From Rhodoblastus sp963713695 (lineage in GTDB: Bacteria; Pseudomonadota; Alphaproteobacteria; Rhizobiales; Beijerinckiaceae): a stretch of 64,000 nucleotides of DNA. The position numbers were made by a program, and so were the translations under genes. Numbering within the stretch: position 1 is the stretch's first letter; each line of letters opens with the position of its first letter. The stretch lies in NCBI GenBank assembly GCA_963713695.1, contig CAVQMU010000005.1, positions 476,590-540,589 of the forward strand, written 5' to 3'. Under the pieces are notes generated by a model. That model was not told the DNA's origin. It saw only the letters and a program-made list of their open reading frames with translations, and searched no databases. Positions 26,304-36,319 of this stretch are shown here, in pieces.

Positions 26304-27701
26304 TCACATGTGGATGGCGCGTTTCTCCACCGCCATGGCCGCTTCCTTCACTGCTTCCGACATGGTCGGGTGGGCGTGGCAGGTGCGGGCGAGATCTTCG
26401 GACGAGCCGCCGAATTCCATCAGCACTGCCGCCTCCGCGATCATTTCGCCGGCGCCGAAGCCGAGGATATGAACGCCCAGCACCCGGTCGGTGATGGCGT
26501 CCGCCAGGACCTTCACAAAGCCGTCGGTGTGGCGCATGGCGCGGGCTCGGCCGTTGGCGGTGAAGGGAAACTTGCCGCTCTTGTACGCAATACCCTTGGC
26601 CTTGAGGTCTTCCTCGGTCGCGCCGACGCTGGCGATTTCCGGATAGGTGTAAACCACGCCGGGGATGACGTCGTAATTTACGTGGCCATGCTGGCCGGCG
26701 AGCAGTTCCGCCACGGCCACGCCTTCGTCCTCGGCCTTGTGCGCCAGCATCGGTCCGCGCACGACATCGCCGATGGCATAGACGCCCGCAACGTTTGAGG
26801 AGAATTTGTGGTCGATGACAATCTGGCCGCGCTCCATAGCAACGCCCAACGCTTCGAGGCCGAGCCCTTCCGTGTAGGGACGGCGGCCGATGGCGACCAG
26901 CACGATGTCGGCGTCAAGCGTCCGGGCTTCGCCGCCAGCAGCCGGTTCAACGGTCACCTTTGCGCCCGACTTGGATGTCGCAACCTTGGTCACTTTCGAG
27001 CCGAGCTGGAATTTCACGCCCTGCTTTTCGAGCAGGCGCTGGAATTGTTTCACCGTCTCGCTGTCCATGCCAGGCAAGATTCGGTCGAGATATTCGACGA
27101 CGGTCACTTCCGCGCCGAGGCGGCGCCAAACCGAGCCGAGTTCGAGGCCGATCACGCCTGCGCCGACGACGATCATTTTCGCCGGAACCTTTTCGAGAAC
27201 CAGCGCGCCGGTCGAGGACACGACGATCTTTTCGTCAATGGTCACGCCGGGCAGCGGCGTCACGTCCGAACCGGTGGCGATGACGATGTTCTTTGCTTCC
27301 AGAACCTGCTTGGAGCCATCCTCGGCGGTGACTTCCACTTTGCCTGCCGCGGGGATGGAGCCCGTTCCGAAAAAGGCGTCGACCTTGTTCTTCTTGAGCA
27401 GGAAACCCACGCCCTGAACGTTGGCGCCGACGGTCTCGTCCTTGTGCTTCATCATGGCTGGAAGGTCGAGTTTCGGCTTGCCGACGACGACGCCGAGTGC
27501 GCCAAGGCCATGCGCCACTTCCTCGTAGACTTCGGAAGCGTGCAGCAGCGCCTTGGAGGGGATGCAGCCGATATTGAGGCAGGTGCCGCCATGGGTCTTG
27601 CGCTTTTCCACAATGGCGGTCTTGAGGCCGAGCTGGGCGGCGCGGATGGCGCAGACGTAGCCGCCGGGGCCGGAGCCGATGACAATGAGATCGTAGGACA
27701 T
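26304..27701 (-). CDS. lpdA: Dihydrolipoyl dehydrogenase (E3)
   Basis: A 465-residue flavoprotein that reoxidises dihydrolipoamide in 2-oxoacid dehydrogenase complexes. FAD site IVIGSGPGGYVCAIRAAQLGL; redox disulfide GGTCLNIGCIPSKALLHASE (Cys41 and Cys46); NAD site MIVVGAGVIGLELGSVW; C-terminal His-Glu pair in RTCHAHPTMSEAVKEAA. It is the last gene of the mdh-sucC-sucD-sucA-sucB-lpdA run, so it is the E3 of 2-oxoglutarate dehydrogenase. It begins 59 bases after sucB. Confidence 0.97.
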   Translation of the reverse strand: MSYDLIVIGSGPGGYVCAIRAAQLGLKTAIVEKRKTHGGTCLNIGCIPSKALLHASEVYEEVAHGLGALGVVVGKPKLDLPAMMKHKDETVGANVQGVGFLLKKNKVDAFFGTGSIPAAGKVEVTAEDGSKQVLEAKNIVIATGSDVTPLPGVTIDEKIVVSSTGALVLEKVPAKMIVVGAGVIGLELGSVWRRLGAEVTVVEYLDRILPGMDSETVKQFQRLLEKQGVKFQLGSKVTKVATSKSGAKVTVEPAAGGEARTLDADIVLVAIGRRPYTEGLGLEALGVAMERGQIVIDHKFSSNVAGVYAIGDVVRGPMLAHKAEDEGVAVAELLAGQHGHVNYDVIPGVVYTYPEIASVGATEEDLKAKGIAYKSGKFPFTANGRARAMRHTDGFVKVLADAITDRVLGVHILGFGAGEMIAEAAVLMEFGGSSEDLARTCHAHPTMSEAVKEAAMAVEKRAIHM

Positions 27702-27760
27702 GGATTTCTCCGCAGAAAAAGAACCATGCCCGAACGGGCCGGGCATGGAGCGGGACGGGG

Positions 27761-28981
27761 TCAGAGGTCGAGGACGAGACGCGCCGGGTCTTCCAGCGCT
27801 TCCTTGACGCGAACGAGGAAGGTCACGGCTTCCTTGCCATCGACGACACGGTGATCGTAGGAGAGCGCGAGATACATCATCGGGCGTATCTCGATCTTGC
27901 CGCCGATCACCACGGGGCGCTCCTGAATCTTGTGCATGCCGAGAATGCCCGATTGCGGAGCATTCAGGATGGGCGTGGACATCAGCGAGCCATAGACGCC
28001 GCCGTTCGAGATGGTGAAAGTGCCGCCCTGCATTTCCTCGATCTTGAGCTGGCCGTCGCGAGCCCGCTTGCCAAGGGCGCCGATAGCCTTCTCGACTCCG
28101 GCGATCGAAAGCTGATCGGCGTCGCGCACGACCGGCACGACAAGGCCCTTGTCGGTGCCGACAGCGACGGCGATATGGCAGAAATTCTTGTAGACGAGGT
28201 CCGTGCCGTCAATCTCGGAATTGACCGCCGGGACTTCCTTCAGCGCATGACAGCAGGCCTTCACGAAGAAGCCCATGAAGCCAAGCTTGACGCCATGCTT
28301 CTTCTCGAACAGGTCCTTGTATTGCGTGCGCAAGGCCATCAGCGGGGCCATGTCGACCTCGTTGAAGGTCGTCAGCATGGCGGCCGTATTCTGGGCGTCC
28401 TTGAGGCGGCGCGCGATGGTCTGGCGCAGCTTGGTCATTTTCACGCGTTCTTCGCGCGAGGCGTCGTCCGGGGCGGAGGGCGCGCGCATTGCGGCGGGCG
28501 CAGCCGCAGCGGGGGGAGCCGCTGCGAAAGCGAGAACGTCGCCCTTCAACACCTGGCCGCGCTTGCCGGAGCCCGAAACGGCCTCGACATTGATGCCGCG
28601 GTCGGCTGCGTTTTTCGCCGCAGCCGGAGACGGCGGGGCGCCTGCTCCGGCGCCGACGGTCGCAAGCGCCGGAGCAGGCGCGGCGGCCAGAGCGGCTGTG
28701 GCGGGAGCGGTGGCGGCCGCCGGCGCCGGGGCGACGCTCGCGCCGCCTTCCGAAATCTGGCCAAGCAGCGCGCCCGGCTCGACTGTTTCGCCGTCCTTGG
28801 CGACGATTTCAGCCAGCACGCCGGAAGCCGGCGCGTTGACTTCGAGCGTCACCTTGTCGGTTTCGAGTTCGACCAGGGGTTCGTCCGCCTTGACGGCGTC
28901 GCCGGGTTTCTTGAACCAGCGGCCGATGGTGGCTTCGGAAACGGATTCGCCGAGAGTAGGAACGCGGATTTCAGTGGCCAT
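27761..28981 (-). CDS. sucB: Dihydrolipoyllysine succinyltransferase (E2 of 2-oxoglutarate dehydrogenase)
   Basis: A 406-residue E2 component. One lipoyl domain at residues 1-76 carries the lipoylated lysine in LETDKVTLEVNAP (Lys43). An Ala/Pro-rich linker follows, then a peripheral-subunit-binding segment (SPAAAKNAADRGINVEAVSGSGKRGQVLKGDV), a second linker, and the catalytic domain with MTKLRQTIARRLKDAQNTAAMLTTFNEVDM and the active-site LSYDHRVVDGKEAV. ATG 28981 gives the family N-terminus MATEIRVPTLGES; the frame is open from GTG 28990. Lies between sucA and lpdA. Confidence 0.96.
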   Translation of the reverse strand: MATEIRVPTLGESVSEATIGRWFKKPGDAVKADEPLVELETDKVTLEVNAPASGVLAEIVAKDGETVEPGALLGQISEGGASVAPAPAAATAPATAALAAAPAPALATVGAGAGAPPSPAAAKNAADRGINVEAVSGSGKRGQVLKGDVLAFAAAPPAAAAPAAMRAPSAPDDASREERVKMTKLRQTIARRLKDAQNTAAMLTTFNEVDMAPLMALRTQYKDLFEKKHGVKLGFMGFFVKACCHALKEVPAVNSEIDGTDLVYKNFCHIAVAVGTDKGLVVPVVRDADQLSIAGVEKAIGALGKRARDGQLKIEEMQGGTFTISNGGVYGSLMSTPILNAPQSGILGMHKIQERPVVIGGKIEIRPMMYLALSYDHRVVDGKEAVTFLVRVKEALEDPARLVLDL

Positions 28982-29073
28982 TGTGATCACATCCGCCGCT
29001 TATGCGGCTCAAGAGGGGAGGAAAGCTGAAAGTTCCGGCGGCCCGGAGGCGCGCCGGAATAGGCAGGTCAAGT

Positions 29074-32000
29074 TCAGATTGCGAAGGCGTCGTCGAGGAA
29101 GGCCTGGAGTTGGGCCAAATGGCGCGACGCGGTGCCAGCCGCGGTGGCGGCAGACGCGGGTCGGCCGACATAGCGGGCGCGCTTCGATTTTCCGCCGACC
29201 TGGGTCATGACCCATTCCAGATAGGGCTCGACGAAACTCCAGGATCCCATATTTTTTGGCTCCTCCTGGCACCAGACCACGTCGGCCTTCTTGAACCGCA
29301 ACAGTCGTGTGACCAGCGCCTTGAGGGGCAGGGGATAAAGTTGTTCGACGCGCAGCAGATAGACATCGTCTATGCCGCGCTTGTCGCGTTCCTCATAAAG
29401 ATCGTAATAGACCTTGCCCGTGCACAGGACGACGCGACGGATCTTGTCGTCCTTGACGAGTTTGATCGCCTCGTTGGGCTCGGTCTCGGCGTGGTCGGAG
29501 AGCAGGCGCCGGAAATGGCCGTCGCCCGACAATTCGTCGAGTTTCGAGACGACGCGCTTGTGGCGCAACAGCGATTTCGGGGTCATCAGGATCAAGGGCT
29601 TGCGAATGTCGCGCTTGAGTTGGCGGCGCAAGATATGGAAGTAATTCGCCGGCGTCGAGCAATTCGCGACCTGCATGTTGTCTTCCGCGCACATTTGTAG
29701 GAAGCGCTCGAGGCGCGCCGACGAATGTTCCGGTCCCTGGCCCTCGTAGCCATGCGGCAGCAGGCAGACAAGTCCGGACATGCGCAGCCACTTGCGTTCG
29801 CCCGAGGAGATGAACTGGTCGAACAGCACCTGCGCGCCATTGGCGAAGTCGCCGAACTGTCCCTCCCACAGCACGAGCGCGTTGGGCTCGGCCAGCGTAT
29901 AGCCATATTCGAAGCCGAGCACGGCCTCTTCCGAAAGCATCGAATTGATGACTTCGTAATGGCCCTGGCCGTCGCGGATATGGTTGAGCGGGACGTAGCG
30001 CGCTTCGTTTTCCTGGTCGATCAGCACTGAATGGCGCTGCGAAAAGGTGCCGCGCTCGCAATCCTGTCCAGAAAGGCGAACGCGATAGCCTTCGTCGACG
30101 AGCGAGGCGAAGGCGAGAGCCTCGGCGGTCGCCCAGTCGATGCCTTCGCCCGTTTCAATGGCCTTGCGACGATTGTCCAGGAAACGCTGGATCGTCTTGT
30201 GCAGGTGGAAGCCTTCGGGCGCCTTGCAGAGCTTTTCGCCAAGGGCGCGCAATTTTGCCGGCTCGATCGCGGTTTTGCCGCGCCGCGCTTCTTCCTGCTC
30301 GGCGCTCGGCGCGGACTTGAGCGTCGCCCACGCGCCTTCGAGCCAGTCGGCCTTGTTGGGCTTGTAGCCCTGTCCCGCCTCATATTCGGCGTCGAGACGC
30401 GTCCGCCAGTCGGCTTTCATCTTGTCGACTTCGCCCTGCGTGAGTACGCCTTCGCGGACGAGCTTGCCGGAATAGATTTCGAGCGTCGACTTGTGCGCCC
30501 GGATCTTCTTGTACATCAGCGGCTGGGTGAAAGACGGCTCGTCGCCTTCGTTATGGCCGAAGCGGCGATAGCACCACATGTCGATGACGACGGGCTTCTG
30601 GAATTTCTGGCGGAATTCCGTCGCCACCTTGGCGCAGAAGGTCACGGCTTCCGGATCGTCGCCGTTGCAGTGGAGGATCGGCGCCTCAACGGTCTTCGCC
30701 ACATCGGACGGATAAGGCGAGGAGCGCGAGTAGCGCGGATAAGTGGTGAAGCCGATCTGGTTATTGATGATGAAGTGAATCGAGCCGCCGGTCTTGTGGC
30801 CCTTCAGTCCGGACAATCCGAAACATTCGGCGACCACGCCCTGGCCGGCGAAGGCCGCGTCGCCGTGGATCAGCAGCGGCATCACCGAACGCCGGTCGTC
30901 GGGGGCGCGGTCGAGATTCTGGTCGAGCTTGGCGCGGACCTTGCCGAGCACGACGGGATCGACGATTTCGAGATGCGACGGATTGGCCGTCAGCGACAGA
31001 TGGACCTTGTTCTGGTCAAATTCGCGGTCAGACGAGGCGCCGAGGTGATATTTCACGTCGCCGGAGCCTTCTACCGTTTCCGGCAGGAAGGAGCCGCCCT
31101 TGAACTCATTGAACAAGGCGCGGTGCGGCTTGCCCATCACTTGGCATAGCACGTTCAAACGGCCGCGATGGGCCATGCCCAAGACGATTTCCTTGGCGCC
31201 AAGCGCGCCGCCGCGCTTGATGATTTGCTCCAGCGCCGGGATCATCGCTTCGCCGCCGTCAAGGCCGAAGCGCTTGGTGCCGGTGTAGCGCACATCCAGG
31301 AATTTCTCGAAGCCTTCCGCCTCGACGAGTTTTTGCAGGATGGCGCGCTTGCCCTCCTTGGTGAAGTGGATCTCCTTGTCGGGACCCTCGATACGCTCCT
31401 GGATCCAGGCCTTTTCCGCCGGATCGGAAATATGCATGAATTCCCAGCCGATCGTGTCGCAATAGGTGCGCCTGAGCACCGCGAGCATTTCGCGGATTGT
31501 GGCGTAATCCATGCCGAGCACGTGGTCGATAAAGATCTTGCGGTCATAATCGGCTTCAGTGAAGCCGTAGCTCGCGGGATGCAGCTCCTCGTGATCCTTC
31601 TGCGGGTCGAGGCCGAGAGGATCGAGGTTGGCGTGCAGATGGCCGCGCATGCGGTAGGCGCGGATCATCATGATCGCGCGCACGGAATCCTGCGTCGCGC
31701 GGTGCAGTTCGGCGGCGGAGATTTCGCCCTTGCCGTCCTTGCCGGCGGACTTGCCCTTGATTTTGTCGGCGAGCGCCTTTTCATTGACCGGCCATTGGCC
31801 GTCGAGCGCGGAAACTAGGTCGCCCTGCTGATCGATTGGCCAGTTGGCGCGCTTCCACGAAGCGCCCTTGGCGCTGGCGACGATCGCTTCGTCGTCGTCG
31901 TTGAGCGCCCCGAAGAACTCGCGCCATTCGGGATCGACGCCGGCCGGATTGGCCTTGTACGCGGCGTAAAGCTGCTCGATGTAGGCGGCGTTGCCGCCAA

Positions 32001-32091
32001 ACAGGAAAGATGAATCCGCGAAAGCGGCGTTCGCAGGCGAACGACCCGCCCCACCGCCACCATTGCTTCCATTGCTGTCTTGACGCGCCAT
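29074..32091 (-). CDS. sucA: 2-oxoglutarate dehydrogenase E1 component
   Basis: A 1005-residue thiamine-diphosphate enzyme, the E1 of the TCA-cycle 2-oxoglutarate dehydrogenase complex. The N-terminus has SSFLFGGNAAYIEQLYAAYKANPAGVDPEWREFF; the ThDP domain shows MAHRGRLNVLCQVMGKPH, GDAAFAGQGVVAE and HFIINNQIGFTT; the C-terminal part has WEGQFGDFANGAQVLFDQFISSGERKW and LPHGYEGQGPEHSSAR. ATG 32091 has GAGGAAAAAGCG before it; the upstream extension to 32160 is rejected. It is intact over 3 kb, in contrast to sucD and sucC on its upstream side. Confidence 0.97.
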   Translation of the reverse strand: MARQDSNGSNGGGGAGRSPANAAFADSSFLFGGNAAYIEQLYAAYKANPAGVDPEWREFFGALNDDDEAIVASAKGASWKRANWPIDQQGDLVSALDGQWPVNEKALADKIKGKSAGKDGKGEISAAELHRATQDSVRAIMMIRAYRMRGHLHANLDPLGLDPQKDHEELHPASYGFTEADYDRKIFIDHVLGMDYATIREMLAVLRRTYCDTIGWEFMHISDPAEKAWIQERIEGPDKEIHFTKEGKRAILQKLVEAEGFEKFLDVRYTGTKRFGLDGGEAMIPALEQIIKRGGALGAKEIVLGMAHRGRLNVLCQVMGKPHRALFNEFKGGSFLPETVEGSGDVKYHLGASSDREFDQNKVHLSLTANPSHLEIVDPVVLGKVRAKLDQNLDRAPDDRRSVMPLLIHGDAAFAGQGVVAECFGLSGLKGHKTGGSIHFIINNQIGFTTYPRYSRSSPYPSDVAKTVEAPILHCNGDDPEAVTFCAKVATEFRQKFQKPVVIDMWCYRRFGHNEGDEPSFTQPLMYKKIRAHKSTLEIYSGKLVREGVLTQGEVDKMKADWRTRLDAEYEAGQGYKPNKADWLEGAWATLKSAPSAEQEEARRGKTAIEPAKLRALGEKLCKAPEGFHLHKTIQRFLDNRRKAIETGEGIDWATAEALAFASLVDEGYRVRLSGQDCERGTFSQRHSVLIDQENEARYVPLNHIRDGQGHYEVINSMLSEEAVLGFEYGYTLAEPNALVLWEGQFGDFANGAQVLFDQFISSGERKWLRMSGLVCLLPHGYEGQGPEHSSARLERFLQMCAEDNMQVANCSTPANYFHILRRQLKRDIRKPLILMTPKSLLRHKRVVSKLDELSGDGHFRRLLSDHAETEPNEAIKLVKDDKIRRVVLCTGKVYYDLYEERDKRGIDDVYLLRVEQLYPLPLKALVTRLLRFKKADVVWCQEEPKNMGSWSFVEPYLEWVMTQVGGKSKRARYVGRPASAATAAGTASRHLAQLQAFLDDAFAI

Positions 32092-32300
32092 CGCTTTTTC
32101 CTCTCGCCGCGCCGCCGCATTTTCTCGGCGTCTTGCGGGTTCTTGCGGCCCTGCCGCCATGCCTTGCGCCCCAAGGACGCTGCTTGCGCCGCCATCTCTG
32201 CGGCGTCAGGCCTGCCTCAAGCTGATGAGGCGCCTTACATTGCGCGCCCTTGTGGGCGAATTGCGGCGACGCGGGCGAAATTTTCGCCCGCGTCGATTGC

Positions 32301-33190
32301 TCAGCCCTTCAGGACTTCGACGAGCGTCGAGCCAAGGCGCGCCGGCGAGGGCGAGACGCGGATGCCCGCCGCCTCCATCGCCGCGATCTTGTCTTCCGCG
32401 CCGCCCTTGCCGCCGGAAATGATGGCGCCGGCATGACCCATGCGGCGTCCGGGAGGGGCGGTGCGGCCGGCAATGAAGCCGACCATCGGCTTCTTGCGGC
32501 CGCGCTTGGCTTCGTCGGCGATAAATTGCGCGGCCTCTTCTTCCGCCGAGCCGCCGATTTCGCCGATCATGATGATCGACTTGGTGGCTTCGTCGGCGAG
32601 GAACAATCTCGAGCATGTCGATGAATTCGGTGCCCTTGACCGGGTCGCCGCCGATGCCCACCGCCGTGGTCTGGCCGAGGCCGACCTGGGTCGTCTGGAA
32701 CACGGCTTCATAGGTCAGCGTGCCCGAACGCGAGACGATGCCGACATTGCCCTGCTTGAAGATATTGCCGGGCATGATGCCGATCTTGCATTCGTTGGCG
32801 GTCATGACGCCGGGCAGTTCGGGCCGATCAGGCGCGACTTCGAACCTGCAAGCGCGCGCTTGACCTTGATCATGTCTTCCACCGGGATGCCCTCGGTGAT
32901 GCAGACGATCAGCGGGATTTCCGCGTCGATGGCCTCGCAGATCGCGTCGGCGGCGCCTGGCGGCGGCACATAGATGACGCGAGGCGTTGGCGCCGGTCGC
33001 GTCGCGGGCTTCAGCGACCGTGTCGAAAACGGGCAGGCCGATATGGGTCGAGCCGCCCTTGCCGGGCGAGGTGCCGCCGACAACCTTGGTGCCGAAATAG
33101 GCGAGCGCCTGTTCCGAATGGAAGGTGCCGTTCTTGCCGGTGAAGCCCTGGCGTGATGATCTTGGTATTGCTGTCGATCAGGATGGACAT
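32301..33190 (-). CDS. sucD: Succinyl-CoA synthetase alpha subunit, four frameshifts
   Basis: SucD carries the phosphohistidine and CoA site of succinyl-CoA synthetase. The sequence MSILIDSNTKIIT, ARDATGANASVIYVPPPGAADAI, SRLIGPNCPGVMTANECKIGIMPGNIFKQGNVGIVSRSGTLTYEAVFQTTQVGLGQTTAVGIGGDPVKGTEFIDML, ATKSIIMIGEIGGSAEEEAAQFI and GHAGAIISGGKGGAEDK can be read only by changing frame near 33150, 32977-32982, 32810-32822 and 32606-32612. Three are extra bases and one a missing base. After correction the protein is 295 residues, exactly family-sized. Its ATG shares a base with the sucC stop (TAATG). I regard it as a functional gene seen through sequence errors. Confidence 0.88.
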
Positions 33191-34392
33191 TATGCGGCCT
33201 CCTTAACGGCCTTGACGATTTTCTGAGCGGCATCGTCGAGATCATCGGCCGGGATGACGTTGAGACCCGATTCGCGAATGATTTTCTTGCCGAGGTCGAC
33301 ATTGGTGCCTTCGAGGCGGACGACCAGCGGAACCTTGAGGCCGACTTCCTTCACCGCGGCGATCACGCCTTCGGCGATGACGTCGCAGCGCATGATGCCG
33401 CCGAAGATGTTGACCAGAATGCCTTTGACGTTCGGGTCGGCGGTGATGATCTTGAAGGCCGCGGTGACCTTCTCCTTGGTGGCGCCGCCGCCGACGTCGA
33501 GGAAGTTGGCGGGCTCCGTGCCATAGAGCTTGATGATGTCCATGGTCGCCATGGCCAGGCCCGCGCCATTGACCATGCAGCCGATCTCGCCGTCGAGCGT
33601 GATGTAGGACAGGTCATACTTCGACGCTTCGATTTCCTTGGCGTCTTCTTCGGTCTCGTCGCGCAGCGCGAGCATGTCCGGCTGGCGATAAAGCGAGTTG
33701 GAGTCGAAGCGACACCTTGGCGTCGAGGCACTTCAGCTGGCCCTGCGTGGAGACGATCAGCGGATTGATCTCCAGCATGGCCATGTCCTTGGCGACAAAG
33801 GCCGTATAGAGCTGGCCGACCAGCACGCCCGCCTGCTTGGCGAGGTCGCCTGTCAGGCCCGAGCGCCTTGGCGACGGTGCGGCCGTGATGCGGCATGACG
33901 CCGGTGGCCGGATCGACCGAGAAGGTGATGATCTTTTCGGGGGTCGAATGCGCGACTTCCTCGATGTCCATGCCGCCTTCGGTCGAGACGACGAAGGAGA
34001 CGCGCGAGGTCGCGCGGTCGACCAGCAGCCGAGAGGTAGAATTCCTTCTCGATGTCGGAGCCGTCCTCGATGTAGAGGCGGTTGACCTGCTTGCCGGCGG
34101 GGCCGGTCTGGATGGTGACCAGCGTGTTGCCCAGCATTTCCTTGACGAATTGCTTGACTTCCTCGACCGACTTGGCGAGGCGTACGCCGCCCTTTTCGCC
34201 CGCGGCGGCTTCCTTGAACTTGCCCTTGCCACGGCCGCCGGCGTGAATCTGCGACTTGACGACCCAGAGCGGACCGCCGAGTTCCTTCGCGGCGGCTTCG
34301 GCGTCCTCGACCTTCAGAACCGGAACGCCGCGCGAAACCGGCACTCCGAATTCCTTGAGAACGGCTTTCGCCTGATACTCATGAATATTCAT
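33190..34392 (-). CDS. sucC: Succinyl-CoA synthetase beta subunit, three +1 frameshifts
   Basis: SucC contains the ATP-grasp domain of succinyl-CoA synthetase. The N-terminus MNIHEYQAKAVLKEFGVPVSRG and VKSQIHAGGRGKGKFKEA read cleanly. Later parts, LLVDRATSRVSFVVSTEGGMDIEEVA, LTGDLAKQAGVLVGQLYTAFVAKDMAMLEINPLIV, and FDSNSLYRQPDMLALRDE to the IFGGIMRCDVIAEG C-terminal domain, need frame changes near 34028, 33858 and 33708. Each is a single extra base; removal gives 399 residues, the normal size. The final 161 residues are intact and overlap the sucD start by one base. Confidence 0.9.
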
Positions 34393-34425
34393 TTCTGTCC
34401 TCGTGAATGAGACGCGAGGCCCGGA

Positions 34426-35389
34426 TCAGGCCAGAGCCGGGTTGATCTTCTTGCAGGCCTCGATCAGGCCCTGGACGGAGGCGTTCGACTTGTCGAACAT
34501 CGCCTTTTCCGCCGCGTCGAATTCGACCTCGACGATCTTTTCGACGCCGTTGGCGCCGATCAGGGCGGGGACGCCGACATAGGTGTCCTTGACGCCATAT
34601 TCGCCGTTGAGATAGGCGGCGACGGGCAGCACGCGCTTCTGGTCCTTGAGATAGGATTCGGCCATGGCGATGGCGGAGGCGGCCGGGGCGTAGAAGGCCG
34701 AGCCGGTCTTGAGCAGGGCGACGATTTCGCCGCCGCCCTTGCGGGTGCGGTCGACGATGGAGTCGAGCTTGTCCTGCGACAGCCAGCCCATCTTGACCAG
34801 TTCCGGCAGCGGCACGCCGCCGACCGTCGAATAGCGGACCAGCGGCACCATGTCGTCGCCGTGGCCGCCGAGCGTCATGGCGTGGATGTCCTTGACGGAC
34901 ACGCCGGTGGCTTCGGCGAGGAAATAGCGGAAGCGGGCGGAATCGAGCACGCCAGCCATGCCGACGACCTTGTTGTGCGGCAGGCCGGAGGACTTCTGCA
35001 GCGCCCAGACCATGGCGTCGAGCGGGTTGGTGATGCAGATGACGAAGGCGTTGGGGGCGTATTGCTTGATGCCGGCGCCGACCGAGTCCATGACCTTGAG
35101 GTTGATGCCGAGAAGGTCGTCGCGGCTCATGCCCGGCTTGCGCGGCACGCCGGCGGTGACGATGATGACGTCGGCGCCGGCGATCTGCTCGTAGCTGTTG
35201 GCGCCGGAGAGGTTGGCGTCGAAGCCATCGACGGGCGCGGATTCGGCGAGGTCGAGCGCCTTGCCCTGCGGGCGTGCCTTCGGCAATGTCGAAGAGGACG
35301 ATGTCGCCGAGCTCCTTCAGCCCGGCGAGATGGGCCAGCGTGCCGCCGATCTGGCCGGCTCCGATCAGTGCGATCTTGTTACGCGCCAT
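34426..35389 (-). CDS. mdh: Malate dehydrogenase, one +1 frameshift
   Basis: A lactate-dehydrogenase-like NAD-dependent malate dehydrogenase of 320 residues after correction. N-terminus MARNKIALIGAGQIGGTLAHLAGLKELGDIVLFDIAEG; one extra C near 35271 then breaks the frame, which resumes as PQGKALDLAESAPVDGFDANLSG. Catalytic and binding motifs VTAGVPRKPGMSRDDLLGIN, ITNPLDAMVWALQ and TLGGHGDDMVPLVR are intact. This is the first gene of mdh-sucC-sucD-sucA-sucB-lpdA. In many relatives zapE lies directly upstream; here a TetR gene separates them. Confidence 0.94.
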
Positions 35390-35686
35390 GGGATATCGTC
35401 CTTATTTGACTGGCCTTGTAGGCTTTGCCTTTGATCCATCGTCGCTGTCCGCGCGGCGGCGGTTTTCCGCGCGTGAGCGGATATGGGTGGGCCTTTTGCC
35501 TTGAAGCGTTGATGCTTTCAAGTCGGGAGAAAGACTAATGCTGCGGCGCAGGTGAAAGGCAGCGCTTGGTTTGGTCGAGAGCAAAGGCCAAAAAAAATGC
35601 ATGAAAGCAATCTGTTAGAAGGAAATGAAAGCGCTAGGGCGGTTTTGACCCCCGGTGAGTGAAGCAGTTACAATTTACAAAAAATG
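35390..35686. promoter_or_regulatory. Leader region of the mdh-suc operon
   Basis: About 300 bases between the TetR stop and the mdh start, with lower GC than its surroundings and no open frame with a recognisable domain. It must hold the mdh operon promoter (minus strand). It contains an imperfect inverted repeat, CTTGAAGC (35500-35507) against GCTTTCAAG (35514-35522), which could be an operator. A run of A (35588-35597) lies further upstream. I could not pick out a convincing -35/-10 pair. Confidence 0.45.
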
Positions 35687-36319
35687 TCACATGTCAAAAT
35701 CAGGGTCGCCAAAAGTCAGGCTGCGCTGGATTACAGCGATAGCGCGTCCTGCGCGAAACTCGAGTTCTGCGGCCGAAACGCCCCGATCCAACGCGATCGA
35801 CACCGGTTGAATGAACCGATGGGCGAGATCGAAGACCAGCGCCATCGCGCGGCGACGGTCCTGCATCCGGAATGAACCTGAGCCTATGCCCTCTTCGACA
35901 ATCGCCTGGATTTCGTTCTGCACCCTGTTGCGGTGCCTGCGTGCGACGACATGGCCTTTCTCGACGGAATCGCAGAGCAGGCGGAACAGGATCGGATCTG
36001 TATCCATCTTCTCGCGATAGGCGCGCTGAAGGGCGACTAGCGCGCGCTCGAGCTTGTCGTAAGCGGGGTCCTGCCCCTCAACGATCACCCGCAGGGCGCC
36101 CTCGAGCGGCTTGAGCCAAAGAGCGGTGACCGCCTCGATCAGCGCCTGTTTGGAGGGAAAATAGCGATAGACATTGGCGTGGGACATGCCGGCCGCCTCG
36201 GCAATTCCGACAATTGTCGTCCGCTTGGGCCCGAAACGGCGCAAATGTTCGCCCGCGAGATCGAGAATTTTCTGATCGGGGGCCGGTTCGGCGCCGCGCG
36301 CGGGCGTTCGTTCGATCAT
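35687..36319 (-). CDS. TetR family transcriptional regulator
   Basis: A 210-residue protein. The N-terminal DNA-binding domain is KILDLAGEHLRRFGPKRTTIVGIAEAAGMSHANVYRYFPSKQALIEAV, a clear TetR helix-turn-helix. The remainder is the helical ligand domain, with a tail similar to the TetR_C groups of proteobacteria. Its ATG overlaps the zapE stop by four bases (ATGA), so it is translated from the zapE message. The likely targets are its own operon or the mdh operon downstream, but nothing in the sequence proves this. Ligand unknown. Confidence 0.9.
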   Translation of the reverse strand: MIERTPARGAEPAPDQKILDLAGEHLRRFGPKRTTIVGIAEAAGMSHANVYRYFPSKQALIEAVTALWLKPLEGALRVIVEGQDPAYDKLERALVALQRAYREKMDTDPILFRLLCDSVEKGHVVARRHRNRVQNEIQAIVEEGIGSGSFRMQDRRRAMALVFDLAHRFIQPVSIALDRGVSAAELEFRAGRAIAVIQRSLTFGDPDFDM